Below are positions 1-10,405 of a stretch of DNA of 64,000 nucleotides, piece after piece. The position numbers were made by a program, and so were the translations under genes. Source of the DNA: Conus ventricosus (Eukaryota; Mollusca; Gastropoda; Neogastropoda; Conidae); the NCBI GenBank assembly GCA_018398815.1, contig CM031621.1:1166306-1230305 (forward strand), given 5' to 3'. The notes beneath the pieces were generated by a model that ran no database searches, was not told the DNA's origin, and saw only the letters and a list, made by a program, of their open reading frames with translations. Numbering within the stretch: the stretch's first letter is position 1; the number at the start of each line of letters is the position of its first letter.

Positions 1-1690
1 CAGAGACAACAACATTTGTATTTAATTCTTTCTTCAACGGGGAGCCAGTGCAACTTTTTCAGGAGAGGGCTGCAGGGTTGGGTCCTAGGAGATTTGCAAA
101 TGAGACGGGCTGCAGAGTTCTGTACACGTTGGAGGGGTTGGATGACAGTTGAGGGACAGCCAAGGAGAACACAGTTGCAGTAATCTAGCCTTGAAAGGAT
201 GTATGATGAAACGAGAGTTTTTGTGGCGTCTTCAGTGAGATAGGGTCGAATAGCAGCAATTCGTTTAAGTTCCATGTAAGCTAACTGACAAGTTTTTGTG
301 ACATGCTGTTTCATTGAGAGGTCACTATCAAGGAGAACACCAAGGTCACGAACAGTGTTTGAAAATTCAATAGTGCTGGAACCTAATGTCAAAGAAGAAG
401 GGATCGGATCAGGGCCATGATGTGACCGCTTTGAAAAACGGATGGCTTCAGTCTTCTCACAGTTTAATTTAAGCTTATTTGCTGACATCCAGGTCTCGAT
501 ATCAGAAGTACAAGATTGAAGAGTAGAAACAAGGGTGAGTAGTCATCGATGACAGAGGAATGGAGCAGCTGAGTATCATCCGCAAACATTTCGTGTGAAA
601 CGGAATGGCCGTGGATGACATTAGACAATGGAGTGGTGTACAAAATAAAGAGGACAGGTCCCAGCACGGATCCCTGAGGCACGCCAAACTGGAGGTTAGA
701 TTCATCAGAGCGGTGATCACCCACTTGAATAAACTGTTTCCTGTCTAGAAGATAAGAACGAAACCAATTTAAAGCTGTTTCCCTGATGCCACATGTGTAT
801 TTCAAACGAGAGAGAAGGATTTCATGGTCTATGGTGTCAAAGGCTGCCGAAAGATCTAGCAAAAGAAGGACAGAAATTTTGTTTTCGTCTGAGGAATTTA
901 GAATATCATTGAGAATGCGAAGGATGGTGGTCTCCGTGCTGTGCCCAGGGCGATAGGCTGACTGATGTGGTGTGAGGAGGTTGTTTGAGGCCAGATGGTC
1001 AGAGAGCTGTTGAAGAATGACTTTCTCAAGAATTTTGGATAGGAAAGGAAGATTTGAGATGGGTCTGTAATTTTTAAGAACGTTGGGATCAAGACTGCTT
1101 TTCTTGAGTAGAGGTTTAACAAGGGCGGTCTTAAAGTCAGTGGAACTGTGCCAGAAGACAGAGACTCGTTAAGAATTTTGGTGATGGTAGGAAGGAGAGA
1201 GTCAAGGTGTTCAAAGAGGAGTGGGGTGGGAATGGGTCAAGGTCACAGGATGTTTTCGCAGACTGTGTGATGATTTTACGAACAGTCTGCTCGGACACTG
1301 GCAAGAACTCACAGAGTGTGGTACCGTTAAAAACAACAGACTGATCTGAAGTATCTGAGGATGGGAGAAAGCGTTTCGAATTGTTTGAATTTTGTGGGCG
1401 AAAAACTGAGAAAACAAACCAGGAAGCTGTGACGGCTCATGAGTGGACAGCATTACAACACTTGCAGCATTACCCAACATGCTAGTGACAGTTCTAAACA
1501 GTTCTTTACACGAGGATGCTGCTGCAACTTTGGAAGAATAAAAAGCGGTTTTGGCTTGATGGACAAACTGTACGACTTTCTGTTTGGCAGCATCGTAAAT
1601 TTGCTTGTGTATTGTCAGTCTAGATGATACCCAGCGCCGCTCGGCTCGACGTCGCTCGCGTTTCAATATTCGCAGATGCATGCATGGATA
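1..1690 (-). mobile_element. LINE (L2/CR1-like non-LTR retrotransposon), partial
   Basis: On the minus strand the segment encodes, in order, a basic linker region (from about 1681, with an arginine-rich start), a reverse transcriptase and the post-RT region running off the left edge. Visible RT motifs are LDLSAAFDTIDHEILL, GVPQGSVLGPVLF and FADDTQLL (about 860 to 570), followed by SANKLKLNCEKTE near 450-490. These are classical non-LTR RT blocks, and the AAFDTIDH plus YSYLLDR-like context fits the L2/CR1 group (established knowledge). The endonuclease domain is missing, so the copy is 5'-truncated near 1690. The frame is broken several times, for example near 550 and 900-1200, so it is a dead copy. 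The 3' end lies outside the window. Confidence 0.9.
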
Positions 1691-1795
1691 CCTAGTTGCC
1701 TATCTGCTGCGTAGTCCCATGGCTGTTCTGTCACAGGCTCAGTCCCACAGTCCTCAGGCAGCCTATCAGAGGAACCCTGCACTCTGCTGAATCAC

Positions 1796-2005
1796 TTTGG
1801 TACTGTTCAGTGATGCCTGTTCAGATCCAGCCATGTGATATTTACTGTGGTACTGTTCAATGATGCCTGTTCAGTGATGCCTGTTCAGATCCACCCATGT
1901 GATATTTACTGTGGTACTGTTCAGTGATGCCTGTTCGGATCCAGCCATGTGATATTACTGTGGTACTGTTCAGTGACGCCTGTTCAGATCCAGCCATTTG
2001 ATACA
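1796..2005. repeat. Short tandem repeat, about 58-65 bp unit, ~4 copies
   Basis: The phrase TACTGTTCAGTGATGCCTGT followed by a CAGATCCAGCCATGTGATAT-like stretch recurs about four times with small indels. It lies in non-coding sequence upstream of the exon at 2213. Confidence 0.8.
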
Positions 2006-2041
2006 ACCCTTGCTGATGATGATGTTAATAATTACAGGCTT

Positions 2042-2129
2042 TGCAGAACCATCATGAGGGAGCATTCACTTCCAGAGGATGCCATGTCCATCAACGGACA
2101 GTCCAGGCAGACTGCAATATGGACAATCA
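2042..2129 (+). CDS. Possible internal exon of the unknown gene (weak)
   Basis: An acceptor-like TTAATAATTACAG precedes 2042, and CAC|GTAGTT follows 2129. One frame is open through the segment and reads LCRTIMREHSLPEDAM followed by a polar stretch. The splice phase at its 3' end does not fit the next exon at 2213 unless there is an indel or another exon between them. It may therefore be a chance open frame. Confidence 0.25.
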
Positions 2130-2212
2130 CGTAGTTAATACTTAATGTCATTTTGCAAATGAGAGTGCTTATGACGATGAAGTACTAAGAGAATTTATGG
2201 ATCCTTGTGCAG

Positions 2213-2865
2213 GGAGCACACTGGCAGCACTGGTCATCGCCTACAGACACTTCTCTAACAAATATCTTCAACTCCACAGTAAGTGAACAGACTTTTGCTT
2301 GGTGTATTCTAGGTGAGTTTTTGTATGTGTTTGTGTCTGTGGTTTCTACTATACACACACTATCTACGGCATTCCCTGTTTGTAACAAATCACACACACA
2401 GAAATTTCACTTTCAGCAAAAGAAAAAAAAATCCTCTACTAAAGGTTTTCTTAACCATAACCCCAGTTTGCATTGAAGTTGAACTCAGGTGTAACAATTT
2501 CTTGCTTTTAGCATGCAGTTTTCTTAGTAAGGTCCTTGGATACAGTAAATCACTTGCATGGCCATTACAACATCAACATAATAGCAATGAAAGACAAGAA
2601 TCCAGTCAGTGCTTTCTGTATGCAGGCGCTTGCACTTAGTATTTTACAGGGGTGCTATATAGTATCTGCGTTCAGTTTCAGCTTCAGTGAAAACTTACAT
2701 GTCTAAACTCAGAATATTTTTTCAGTGAAGAGACTCTTGCTGCTTCCTCGAACAGCAGTCTCAAGGTTGTTACGGGAAACTCTCGCTTTTAAAAGGAGAA
2801 GGATTGATGTGACTGAAGAGATGCAGAAGCAGGCATTCAAGAGAGAAAAACAAAATCTTCCGTAG
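2213..2865 (+). CDS. Last two exons of an unrecognised protein with a hydrophobic segment
   Basis: Two exons can be read. Exon 2213-2278 is preceded by CCTTGTGCAG and followed by GTAAGT. It encodes STLAALVIAYRHF and then NKYLQLH, a short hydrophobic stretch that may be a membrane helix or buried segment. It ends in phase 1. Exon 2726-2865 follows an ATATTTTTTCAG acceptor in the matching phase and encodes a basic tail (begins MKRLLLLPRTAVSRLL, contains LAFKRRR and VTEEMQKQAFKR) ending at TAG 2863-2865. Good splice signals at all three borders and an open, phase-consistent join support a real gene. I do not recognise the family. Upstream exons are unresolved. The AATAAA at 3379 would serve this gene. 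Confidence 0.6.
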
Positions 2866-2936
2866 CAAAACAGTTTGAGCTTCATTCTTCGACTTTGGCT
2901 ACAATACTGAAGAACAAGCATGAGCTCAGAGAGGAG

Positions 2937-3112
2937 TTCTACGTTAATTCATTAAAGTTCTGAATTATGCCATAAACATCAGGGTCTGGAGTTCTGCCTT
3001 AAGTCATTAGAGTTCTGATCTGCCGTAAGTCGTAAAAGTTCTGAGTTCTGCCTGAAGTCATTAAAGTTCTGAGTTGTGCCTTAAGTCATCGGGGTTCTGA
3101 GTTCAAGACAAA
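2937..3112. repeat. Tandem repeat, ~28 bp unit, ~5 diverged copies
   Basis: GTTCTGAGTTCTGCC(T)GAAGTCATTAAA-type units follow one another in the presumed 3' UTR or downstream flank of the gene ending at 2865. Confidence 0.75.
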
Positions 3113-3378
3113 CAAGGGTATGTAATGCAAGGAATCTCCTTTTTCAGCATATTTTAGTGTTTTGCTTTCACAGGGTGTTGGAAATAATCAGGCCTGGTGT
3201 AATGAAAAACACACTGTTTTGTTACAGGTGCCACATAGATGTGCTATACGTGGGGTGGGATGTGCAGGAGGGGATTGGTGGGTAGATGGATGGGTGTACA
3301 TGCATGTGAGGATGACTGTATATGTATTTGGGTTGTTCTTTAAAAACATGTGCTATTTCTGTGACTTAGAGACCCCAA

Positions 3379-3384
3379 AATAAA
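3379..3384 (+). promoter_or_regulatory. Candidate polyadenylation signal AATAAA
   Basis: The hexamer AATAAA lies about 0.5 kb after the stop at 2865 in an AT-rich stretch. The assignment is positional only. Confidence 0.35.
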
Positions 3385-5736
3385 TTTCACTCTACATATA
3401 CGTCTTTGTGTCACACAGTACAGCATTTCAATGTACATCATATTCTAAAGAGGAAAAGATGATCGGTCAGTTCATCTTCTCGCAGTAGATGATTAAACAT
3501 TTAATTTTTTGCTGTGTTACGGTTGTGACATGGAACCCCAAAAAAAGAGCTCTTTAGTCTAAAAAACAGCATGCTTTCTAAAACCTGGCATAATTTACTT
3601 GTAAACCAAGGAAGAAAAGGATCCCATATGAAGAGAACTTTCAAAATGATCGAGAATGTGTATTTTTCTGTAATTTTCAAGTTGCACATTAATCCTCCAT
3701 GCTCGCAGCAACTTCATGTTCTCATGTCTCCATAGTTATTGAAATATACAGCTCAAGTCAGGCATGTAGTATTTCTTATCCTGGCAATCAAAAGGTACAA
3801 AGCAGCATTTCAAGAAAATGTACTGTTTATTGCATTTAATTATGTAATGAAAACAAATTGTTACAGTTGTGACACGGAGTCCATTACAGTTGTGACACGG
3901 AATCTAATTCTACAAAACAACTTGAAACCAACCATGGACATGGCAAACATGAGTCAAAAAGAACATAACTGACAACAGAATAATTACAGTTAACAAAACA
4001 GAAAGGACTTGAAGTCAAACCACTGATAAATGTTTTCAGTTTGGAGTCTATTACAGTTGTGACGTGGAATCCAATTCTACAAAATACTGAGAACTCTACA
4101 ATGTAAGTTTCACTGAATCAACAATGGAAATATGTGGTGTATGAAAAGGAGAAATACGATGATGAGGCATTTCGGTCGGTGAAAGAAACCATGCAGCTTT
4201 CGTTTCCCGTCGCGACGAACACATCGGTAAATCTTCATTCTGCCAGTGACTGATACAAATGGCAGTGACAGGCAGGCAGACAAACTGTAAATTTTGTTTT
4301 TAGCAACTGCTCCACTGACAGATAAAAAAAGGCAGAAGAAACAACCGACAAGCAAACTATTTGACTTTCTCCATTTCCAGATCTAACAGTCACGACAAGG
4401 AAACGAAGTGTCATAGTTTCCCGTCGCAACTGGAACACTCGGCCTGATATTTACAGACGAAGAGAAAAATAAACCCACAATCAAAAGTTCGAAAATCAAA
4501 TTCAGTATTTACCCTACACATTTGTTTGGTTATTACATAAACGAAATAAAGAAAAACATCGATGACACATAGAACGAAAAAAGTTTAATAAAATTCCGAC
4601 CGGTCGGCCCCGGAAACTATCGCGCTTTCGTCTCTTGTCTCAACTGACATGCTGCTCACAACCAAATCTATTTATTTAGATTACGCTTTAAAATTTCCCC
4701 CCCCCCCCCCCCCCCCCCGCAGGAAATGTCGCTTTCTTTAATCAAAGTGTATGTTCTCTGACGACATTTTTTACCTCTGCAAACATCCCGTCTTTATAAA
4801 ATAAAGACTAAGTGTAGCTGGAAGTTGGTTAGGAAGACGAAGTCTGTGAGAACATCCGAAATTAAAAAATTTCTCGTCTTAAATACTAATTTACATTATT
4901 TAATGCCTTCATAATGTAACAATATTCTTTTTTACAAAGAACTGCTCATAATTAAACTATCAAAAATGGTTGAACAAATCAGTACACCCACCTTCAATGA
5001 AGCAGTCGCAGGAGGCTGGCACTGTCGTGACGTTGCCGCAGAGGATGGAAGACAAAGAAACGGGAGTGCAGAATCCACTCATAGAGTGATAACGCGGGAA
5101 AATTCCGCATGCCAGAGATGTTTCAGGTCAAGGCAAGTGCTCTGACGTGGAATCTCGGTCAACCGACCTCAGTCTCAGAGTTCACACAGAGTTTACGTTG
5201 TACAGTCGCGACCGTAAAAAGTGGAAACGACGCCGTGTTTGTTATCCGCGATATGATTTTAAAGAGACAGGAACCATAGTTCGTTAGCGCAGATAGTACT
5301 CGGCGTCGTACACTGTTTTCTTCATTAGTTTTTGCAGGAAAGCATTCCGTGGAATGCTGAACAGTTTTGTGCATGAAACATTACGATGGACCGGAAAGTG
5401 GAAACGAAGCGTCACGACCGTAATGAAAATATTATACGCCCATATATAAATCAACATCAAGATGCAGCAAAGAGTTTGATTATTGCAAAGGTGCAAAGAT
5501 ATCTGTAGAGGTGTTTGACGCTGTTTTTGTTTAAAAAAACACTTGTTAAAGGGTCTTAAAAACGATCAGTTTACAGCGTGTTTCTTCTTGTCACAAATCC
5601 GCCATTTTGTTTTGTGTGATTTTTGGTAATGAATGCTCAATTTACAAAGAAAATAATACAAACATGCATTTTTGTTTTTAGATTTTATTTCTTCAATACA
5701 AACACCACCAAAATATAACAAGCATCACAATATTCC
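3385..5736. other. Non-coding interval with a dispersed 18-bp motif and a poly-C run
   Basis: No supportable gene was found. The motif TTACRGTTGTGACRYGGA occurs at 3517, 3861, 3884 and 4051. Related GTCGCGAC/GTCACGACCG phrases occur at about 4200, 4405, 5205 and 5413. A pure C run of over 20 bases lies near 4697-4718. This may be a decayed transposon or an old repeat field. Confidence 0.5.
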
Positions 5737-5741
5737 ACAAA

Positions 5742-6879
5742 CAGGGTTCGCGCTAGGATTTTTGAAAACCGTACCGTGAGTTGCCATTTCAGAGATATCT
5801 TGACCAACCCCCCAAACATCGGTCCCCAGAAAATCAAAACCGGTACGCACTGTGCCAGAACGAAACTATTGAGGGGGGGGGGGATTGTTTGGCAACAAAA
5901 CTAAATCTAAATTGAACAAAAGACCTATATGAGCGCTAAGCGTAGGAACAAGAAAGAAGAATAGCATGAATTTACGTCACACGAATGACGGTCCTGCAGA
6001 ACAACAAACTGACAGTGACACAGGCGCTAGAAAAAAAACATACACACAAAATAAATAAATTCCTATTTCCTGCGTGGCTTCATGCCCAAGAAGCGAGTGG
6101 CAGCAGCATGGCAGTCAAAGTCTCTGAGAGATTTGCCATGGATGTTGAGTCTCATCAGTCTTGTTACTCGTTCCTCATTCAGTCGGCTCCTGCCCTCTGT
6201 CTTGACCATGTTCTGTACACTGAATCCTCTCTCAGCTGTCACACTGGACACAGGCACAGCTAGCGCAATTTTTGCCAGCATGGCAAAGTCTGGATACTGT
6301 ATAGCCAGGTTTCGGATGGCGATTCTACAGGACATGGAGAAGCTATCATCACCACCGTAACCACCAAGGGCCCGCTTGAATTGGCTGAATCCAGCCTGTG
6401 CGCGGGGGCCATTGATAACAGCAGCAAAGTGGCGAGTCAGCGCCCTCATATCATCAGCTGCATAAACATCCAGTGGGCCGGGGTTGGGAGTGGAGGGAGG
6501 GTAGCGCTGACCAGGGAGACTAGGCCCCGATTAGTCATTGTGAAATGAAGCCACTGTAGTGCTGAGAAGAGCGCAACGCTCTATTCTTTGACAGTAAAGC
6601 TTGCTGTTCTGCACGCTAAAGAGGTTGGCGCCAAAGAGGTGTCGGGCGATTGCAAGAGTTCGTCGGAAGGGATGCGAAGGGGTGGGTGCGTGGGTACAGG
6701 CGCATGACTTTTAGTGCCTTTCCGAAATTGTCACGTCAGACTTCTTTTTTTTCAGACGGAAATCTAATCGGTCACTGGCAAACAAAATCGGTCCGTGGTA
6801 CCGGCAGCTTCGAAAATTTTCGGTATTTCCTGTTTACAACCGGTAAAATACCGGCAATTACCGGTTATCGCGAACCCTG
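5742..6879 (-). mobile_element. Short hAT element with terminal inverted repeats
   Basis: The left end reads CAGGGTTCGCG and the right end is its exact reverse complement, CGCGAACCCTG. Both are flanked directly by ACAAA (5737-5741 and 6880-6884), a 5-bp target duplication. The element is about 1.14 kb and keeps only the 3' part of a hAT transposase on the minus strand, so it is a deletion derivative that would need a partner enzyme. CAGGG-type termini are usual for hAT elements, while the usual duplication is 8 bp (established knowledge). Confidence 0.85.
6063..6449 (-). pseudogene. hAT transposase C-terminal (dimerisation) fragment
   Basis: The 128-residue open frame matches the end of hAT transposases. 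It contains YPDFAMLAKIALAVPVSSVT followed directly by AERGFS, then QNMVKTEGRSRLNEERVTRL. The SVTAERGFS...R.RL..E...RLM signature is the hAT C-terminal dimerisation region (Dimer_Tnp_hAT), which pairs two transposase subunits. The BED finger and the catalytic DDE core are absent; the sequence upstream in this frame is stopped. Its nearest relatives by eye are the KIAA1586/ZNF862-like hATs also represented at 16-18.5 kb in this window. It is non-functional as it stands. Confidence 0.85.
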
Positions 6880-7017
6880 ACAAACAAAACACAAATTTCA
6901 AGTCTTCCAAGTGGGTTACCCCTATGCCACACATGTTTCTGAGAACAACCCATTTACACGTGTTTGTGTGCGCACACATTGTGTATGTGCATGTTTTAGT
7001 GCAAGTGATCCTCTATA

Positions 7018-7911
7018 CTGTTTGGCAATGGTGATTGTTTTCAGCATCTGTACTGTGGACTGTTTGGCAATGGTGATTGTTTTCAGCATCTGTACTATGG
7101 ACTGTTTGGCAATGGTGATTGTTTTCAGCATCTGTACTATGGACTATTGGGCAATGGTGATTGTTTTCAGCATCTGTACTATGGACTGTTGGGCAATGGT
7201 GATTGTTTTCAGCATCTGTACTATGGACTGTTTGGCAATGGTGATTGTTTTCAGCATCTGTACTATGGACTGTTTGGCAATGGTGATTGTTTTCAGCATC
7301 TGTACTATGGACTGTTTGGCAATGGTGATTGTTTTCAGCATCTGTACTATGGACTGTTTGGCAATGGTGATTGTTTTCAGCATCTGTACTATGGACTGTT
7401 TGGCAATGGTGATTGTTTTCAGCATCTGTACTATGGACTGTTTGGCAATGGTGATTGTTTTCAGCATCTGTACTATGGACTGTTTGGCAATGGTGATTGT
7501 TTTCAGCATCTGTACTATGGACTGTTTGGCAGTGGTGATTGTTTTCAGCATCTGTACTATGGACTGTTTGGCAGTGGTGATTGTTTTCAGCATCTGTACT
7601 ATGGACTGTTTGGCAATGGTGATTGTTTTCAGCATCTGTACTATGGACTGTTTGGCAATGGTGATTGTTTTCAGCATCTGTACTATGGACTGTTGGGCAA
7701 TGGTGATTGTTTTCAGCATCTGTACTGTGGACTGTTTGGCAATGGTGATTGTTTTCAGCATCTGTACTATGGACTGTTTGGCAATGGTGATTGTTTTCAG
7801 CATCTGTACTATGGACTGTTTGGCAATGGTGATTGTTTTCAGCATCTGTACTATGGACTGTTTGGCAATGGTGATTGTTTTCAGCATCTGTACTATGGAC
7901 TGTTGGGCAAT
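7018..7911 (+). repeat. 42-bp minisatellite, ~21 copies, spanning an intron/exon border
   Basis: Each unit is 42 bp, close to CATCTGTACTATGGACTGTT-TGGCAATG (28 bp) plus GTGATTGTTTTCAG (14 bp). Units are almost identical, with rare A/G and T/G changes. The 14-bp part ends in TTTTCAG and is identical to the acceptor in front of the exon at 7885. The 28-bp part equals the first bases of that exon (HLYYGL-L/F-GN). The array therefore amplifies a splice acceptor together with the exon start. As 42 is divisible by three, the exon frame stays open through every unit, giving HLYYGLFGNGDCFQ repeats. Several other frames are also open as a by-product. Confidence 0.95.
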
Positions 7912-8082
7912 GCGGCCTGGGCAGCAGAGAACGGCTACCACCTGTACTTAGGAGGAAAGGCCAACAAGAGAGGAGTCAGCACCAGAGTCGACTTCTTCCT
8001 CAAAGTGGACATCGCCATTGCTCTCAGTTACGCCATCCCTGATCTGCTGGTTCCAGATTTCATCCTGGGCATCGTGGAAGGG
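7885..8082 (+). CDS. Exon (first visible) of plus-strand multi-pass membrane protein gene, paralog 1
   Basis: The acceptor is GATTGTTTTCAG just before 7885 and the donor is GAAGGG|GTGAGG after 8082; both borders are phase 0. The 66 codons begin HLYYGLLGNAAWAAENGYH and end VDFFLKVDIAIALSYAIPDL followed by LVPDFILGIVEG, with one clear membrane helix. The exon aligns over its whole length with the minus-strand exon 63843-63649 (65 codons). Both start HL.Y.LL and both share VD..FL+VD followed by a hydrophobic run, then DLV/LxPxFI. That agreement is the main evidence that this is coding. The family is unrecognised; a loose topological resemblance to TP53I11-type four-helix proteins is not enough to name it. 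The acceptor is the last of about 21 tandem copies, so isoforms with extra 14-residue units are possible. Confidence 0.75.
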
Positions 8083-8158
8083 GTGAGGGAAGAGGTTTCA
8101 TACACCGTACCTCAGTTTTCACCAAATTCACTTGCTTTTTTGCTTGATATTTTTACTT

Positions 8159-8160
<2 letters not shown>

Positions 8161-8194
<34 letters not shown>
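8161..8194. repeat. Poly-G run
   Basis: A run of about 34 G follows the exon by 80 bp, inside the intron. Runs of this kind can form G-quadruplexes and are error-prone in assembly. Confidence 0.9.
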
Positions 8195-8195
<1 letters not shown>

Positions 8196-8246
8196 TGGAG
8201 ATTGGGATGAGGTAGGAGTAGGGGTGGAAAATTGGAGGTTACGACT

Positions 8247-8366
8247 TTCTGATCTGATATGCTATACTAGTCCTGTTTTGATCTGATATTCCATACTAGT
8301 CCTGTTTTGATCTGATATTCCATACTAGTCCTGTTTTGATCTGATATTCCATACTAGTCCTGTTTT
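8247..8366. repeat. Tandem repeat, ~30 bp unit, 4 copies
   Basis: Units contain GATCTGATATTCCATACTAG followed by TCCTGTTTT, repeated four times with one variant first copy. The array is intronic. Confidence 0.9.
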
Positions 8367-8815
8367 CAGATGGAACAAAGGAAAGGAAGCAGAAGTACCA
8401 GTTTGAGAATTTTGATGAGGAATGAATTGAACGGCAGACAATCAAGATGGAAAAAGAGTGAAATAGAAAAAAGATCCAGAGCAGAGCAGGTGATCCATGT
8501 GTCCCCAGCTGGTCATCTGATTCTCAATCAACGTTCTCAAAAGATCTTGTGATAGCAGTTCATTTCACCAGGGTTTCCAAGGTGATTGGCATGCCTGCAA
8601 TTATACAAGAAAGTATATGTAGAATGATGATTGCAAACCTTCATGGAGCAATTCCATTTGTTGACACTAAATAATGGGACCAATGTCCACATTTTTGGTC
8701 TCCGAGTCATTCTAGTTGACAGTTAAAAGCAAAATGATAGGAAGTGAAAACAGAATAGTCAAATGAAAAGAACACCAAACACAGGTATGATAGTTATTGA
8801 ATGTCAACTTTTCAA
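8367..8815. other. Intronic sequence, nothing recognised
   Basis: No splice-bounded exon or repeat was found in this stretch on either strand. Confidence 0.4.
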
Positions 8816-8902
8816 TGAATTTGTAGAAGATAAGATAAGATAATGTTGCTTATAGCCCAGCCGACCGCAAAGGGCCACATCACGGCTGTGAATTTGTAGA
8901 AG
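8816..8902 (-). mobile_element. Tiny 3'-end retroposon (RTE/SINE tail) with 14-bp target duplication
   Basis: TGAATTTGTAGAAG occurs at 8816-8829 and again at 8889-8902. Between them is only about 59 bp. On the minus strand it reads GGTCGGCTGGGCTATAAGCA and ends in (TTATC)n, like the 3' tail of RTE LINEs and their dependent SINEs in molluscs (recalled resemblance). It is a severely 5'-truncated copy. Confidence 0.75.
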
Positions 8903-9635
8903 TTTAGTTTATCATCCTGCATCTAACATAAATGCAACAAAGTCTTGCAGACATCACAGAAAGTTTTTTCTTTAGGAGTGGAGTGGGGTTCTTTGGATCA
9001 TCTGGTTGGGTAAATTTATCATGTTTGTACAGATAAACAAGCTGTTGAACTGCTGGCATGATATTGTAAAATATCGGTGCCATAATAAAATGCAAACTAT
9101 AAAATTTGTTGAAGTTTTTTTTTTAATTCTTTTTAACATGGTGGTATACTGGCACCATTACTGAAAGAAAGTCACCCATTCTATGCCTCTTACCTCTGTC
9201 TGTCCATTAGGACCAGCTAGTGTCAGAGACATGTATTCATGCACTGAGGGGTATGGGTTCAATTCCCTGCACCCAACAAATATTACCCGTCGTCGTTCTC
9301 ATGGTCAGGGTTCCCACTTCTCCACACATTCACAGATTTTAGCTAAAACTAAAACTTGAAATCAGGGATAAATTTCTTTTACAGGGAAAAAAATCACGGA
9401 TGAAAAAACAAGGGGCAATGGCGTTCTGGTCACATACTTGGTGTGCTAGCAGATGAGACAGGTGTCACAAGATCTCATGTTAATTTTGGGAGGAGCCATC
9501 TCCATTTTGTCTGCTCACTTCTGTGCAAGTAAAATATCATGTGTGGATATTGTGCATTGGCAAGCTGCTGCAAAAATGAAAGAGTGAATGATCTGGGATC
9601 AGTAGAGGACAATTCACGTTTTACTGATGGCCTCA
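8903..9635. other. Intronic sequence, possible weak SINE head near 9215-9290
   Basis: A B-box-like GGGTTCAATTCCC sits near 9250, but no clear A box was found. Nothing else could be supported. Confidence 0.3.
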
Positions 9636-9644
9636 TGGATTGCA

Positions 9645-9995
9645 GACTGGAGGAACGCCAGCGAGCTGTCTCCTCTGTTGTGTTGTGTTGAAGCAGTGAT
9701 CTCAGACTGGAGGAACGCCAGTGAGCTGTCTCCTCTGTTGTGTTGTGTTGAAGCAGTGATCTCAGACTGGAGGAACGCCAGTGAGCTGTCTCCTCTGTTG
9801 TGTTGTGTTGAAGCAGTGATCTCAGACTGGAGGAACCCCCGCAAGCTGTCTCCTCTGTTGTGTTGAAGCAGTGATCTCAGACTGGAGGAACCCCAGTGAG
9901 CTGTCTCCTCTGTTGTGTTTGAAGCAGTGATCTAAGACTGGAGGAACCCCAGTGAGCTGTCTCCTCTGTTGTGTTGTGTTGAAGCAGTGATCTTA
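9645..9995. repeat. 60-bp minisatellite, ~6 copies
   Basis: The unit contains AGACTGGAGGAACGCCAGTG, AGCTGTCTCCTCTGTTGTGT and TGTGTTGAAGCAGTGATCTC. The first three copies are exactly in 60-bp register; later ones lose or gain 5 bp in the GTGTT stretch. Confidence 0.95.
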
Positions 9996-10119
9996 CCTGC
10001 ACCATCGTTGATTGAAGTCAGGTACAGTGAATCCTGAAGGAAGTGTGTGGGCGTTACTAGGCCATGCTCGGGTGAAGAAGTACAGAGAGAAAAGGGATGT
10101 GGCAGAAGGAAACTCCAGC

Positions 10120-10405
10120 CCACCAGGACATTGGTCTGTACAGTGGATGCTAGTTGTGGAGGTCTTTTAAGGACAGCAGGTGATGATGGAATAACTTCAG
10201 GACACTGGCCTGTACAGTGGATGCTAGTTGTGGGGGTCTTATAAGGACAGCAGGAATAACTTCAGGACATTGGCCTGTACAGTGGATGCTAGTTGTGGAG
10301 GTCTTTTAAGGACAGCAGGTGACGATGGAATAACTTCACAACATTGGCCTGTACAGTGGATGCTAGTTGTGGGGGTCTTTTAAGGACAGCAGGTGACGAT
10401 GGAAT
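10120..10405. repeat. ~74-bp minisatellite, 4 copies, one shortened
   Basis: The unit starts GGACATTGGCCTGTACAGTG, continues GATGCTAGTTGTGGAGGTCT and ends GATGATGGAATAACTTCA. The second copy lacks the GTGATGATGG part. Confidence 0.9.

Noticed and set aside
6911..7951. Long open frames (MVIVFSICTMDCLA repeats and the minus-strand frame) across the 42-bp array
   Set aside because: They are shadows of the codon-multiple repeat. Only the frame continuous with the exon at 7885 has homology support.
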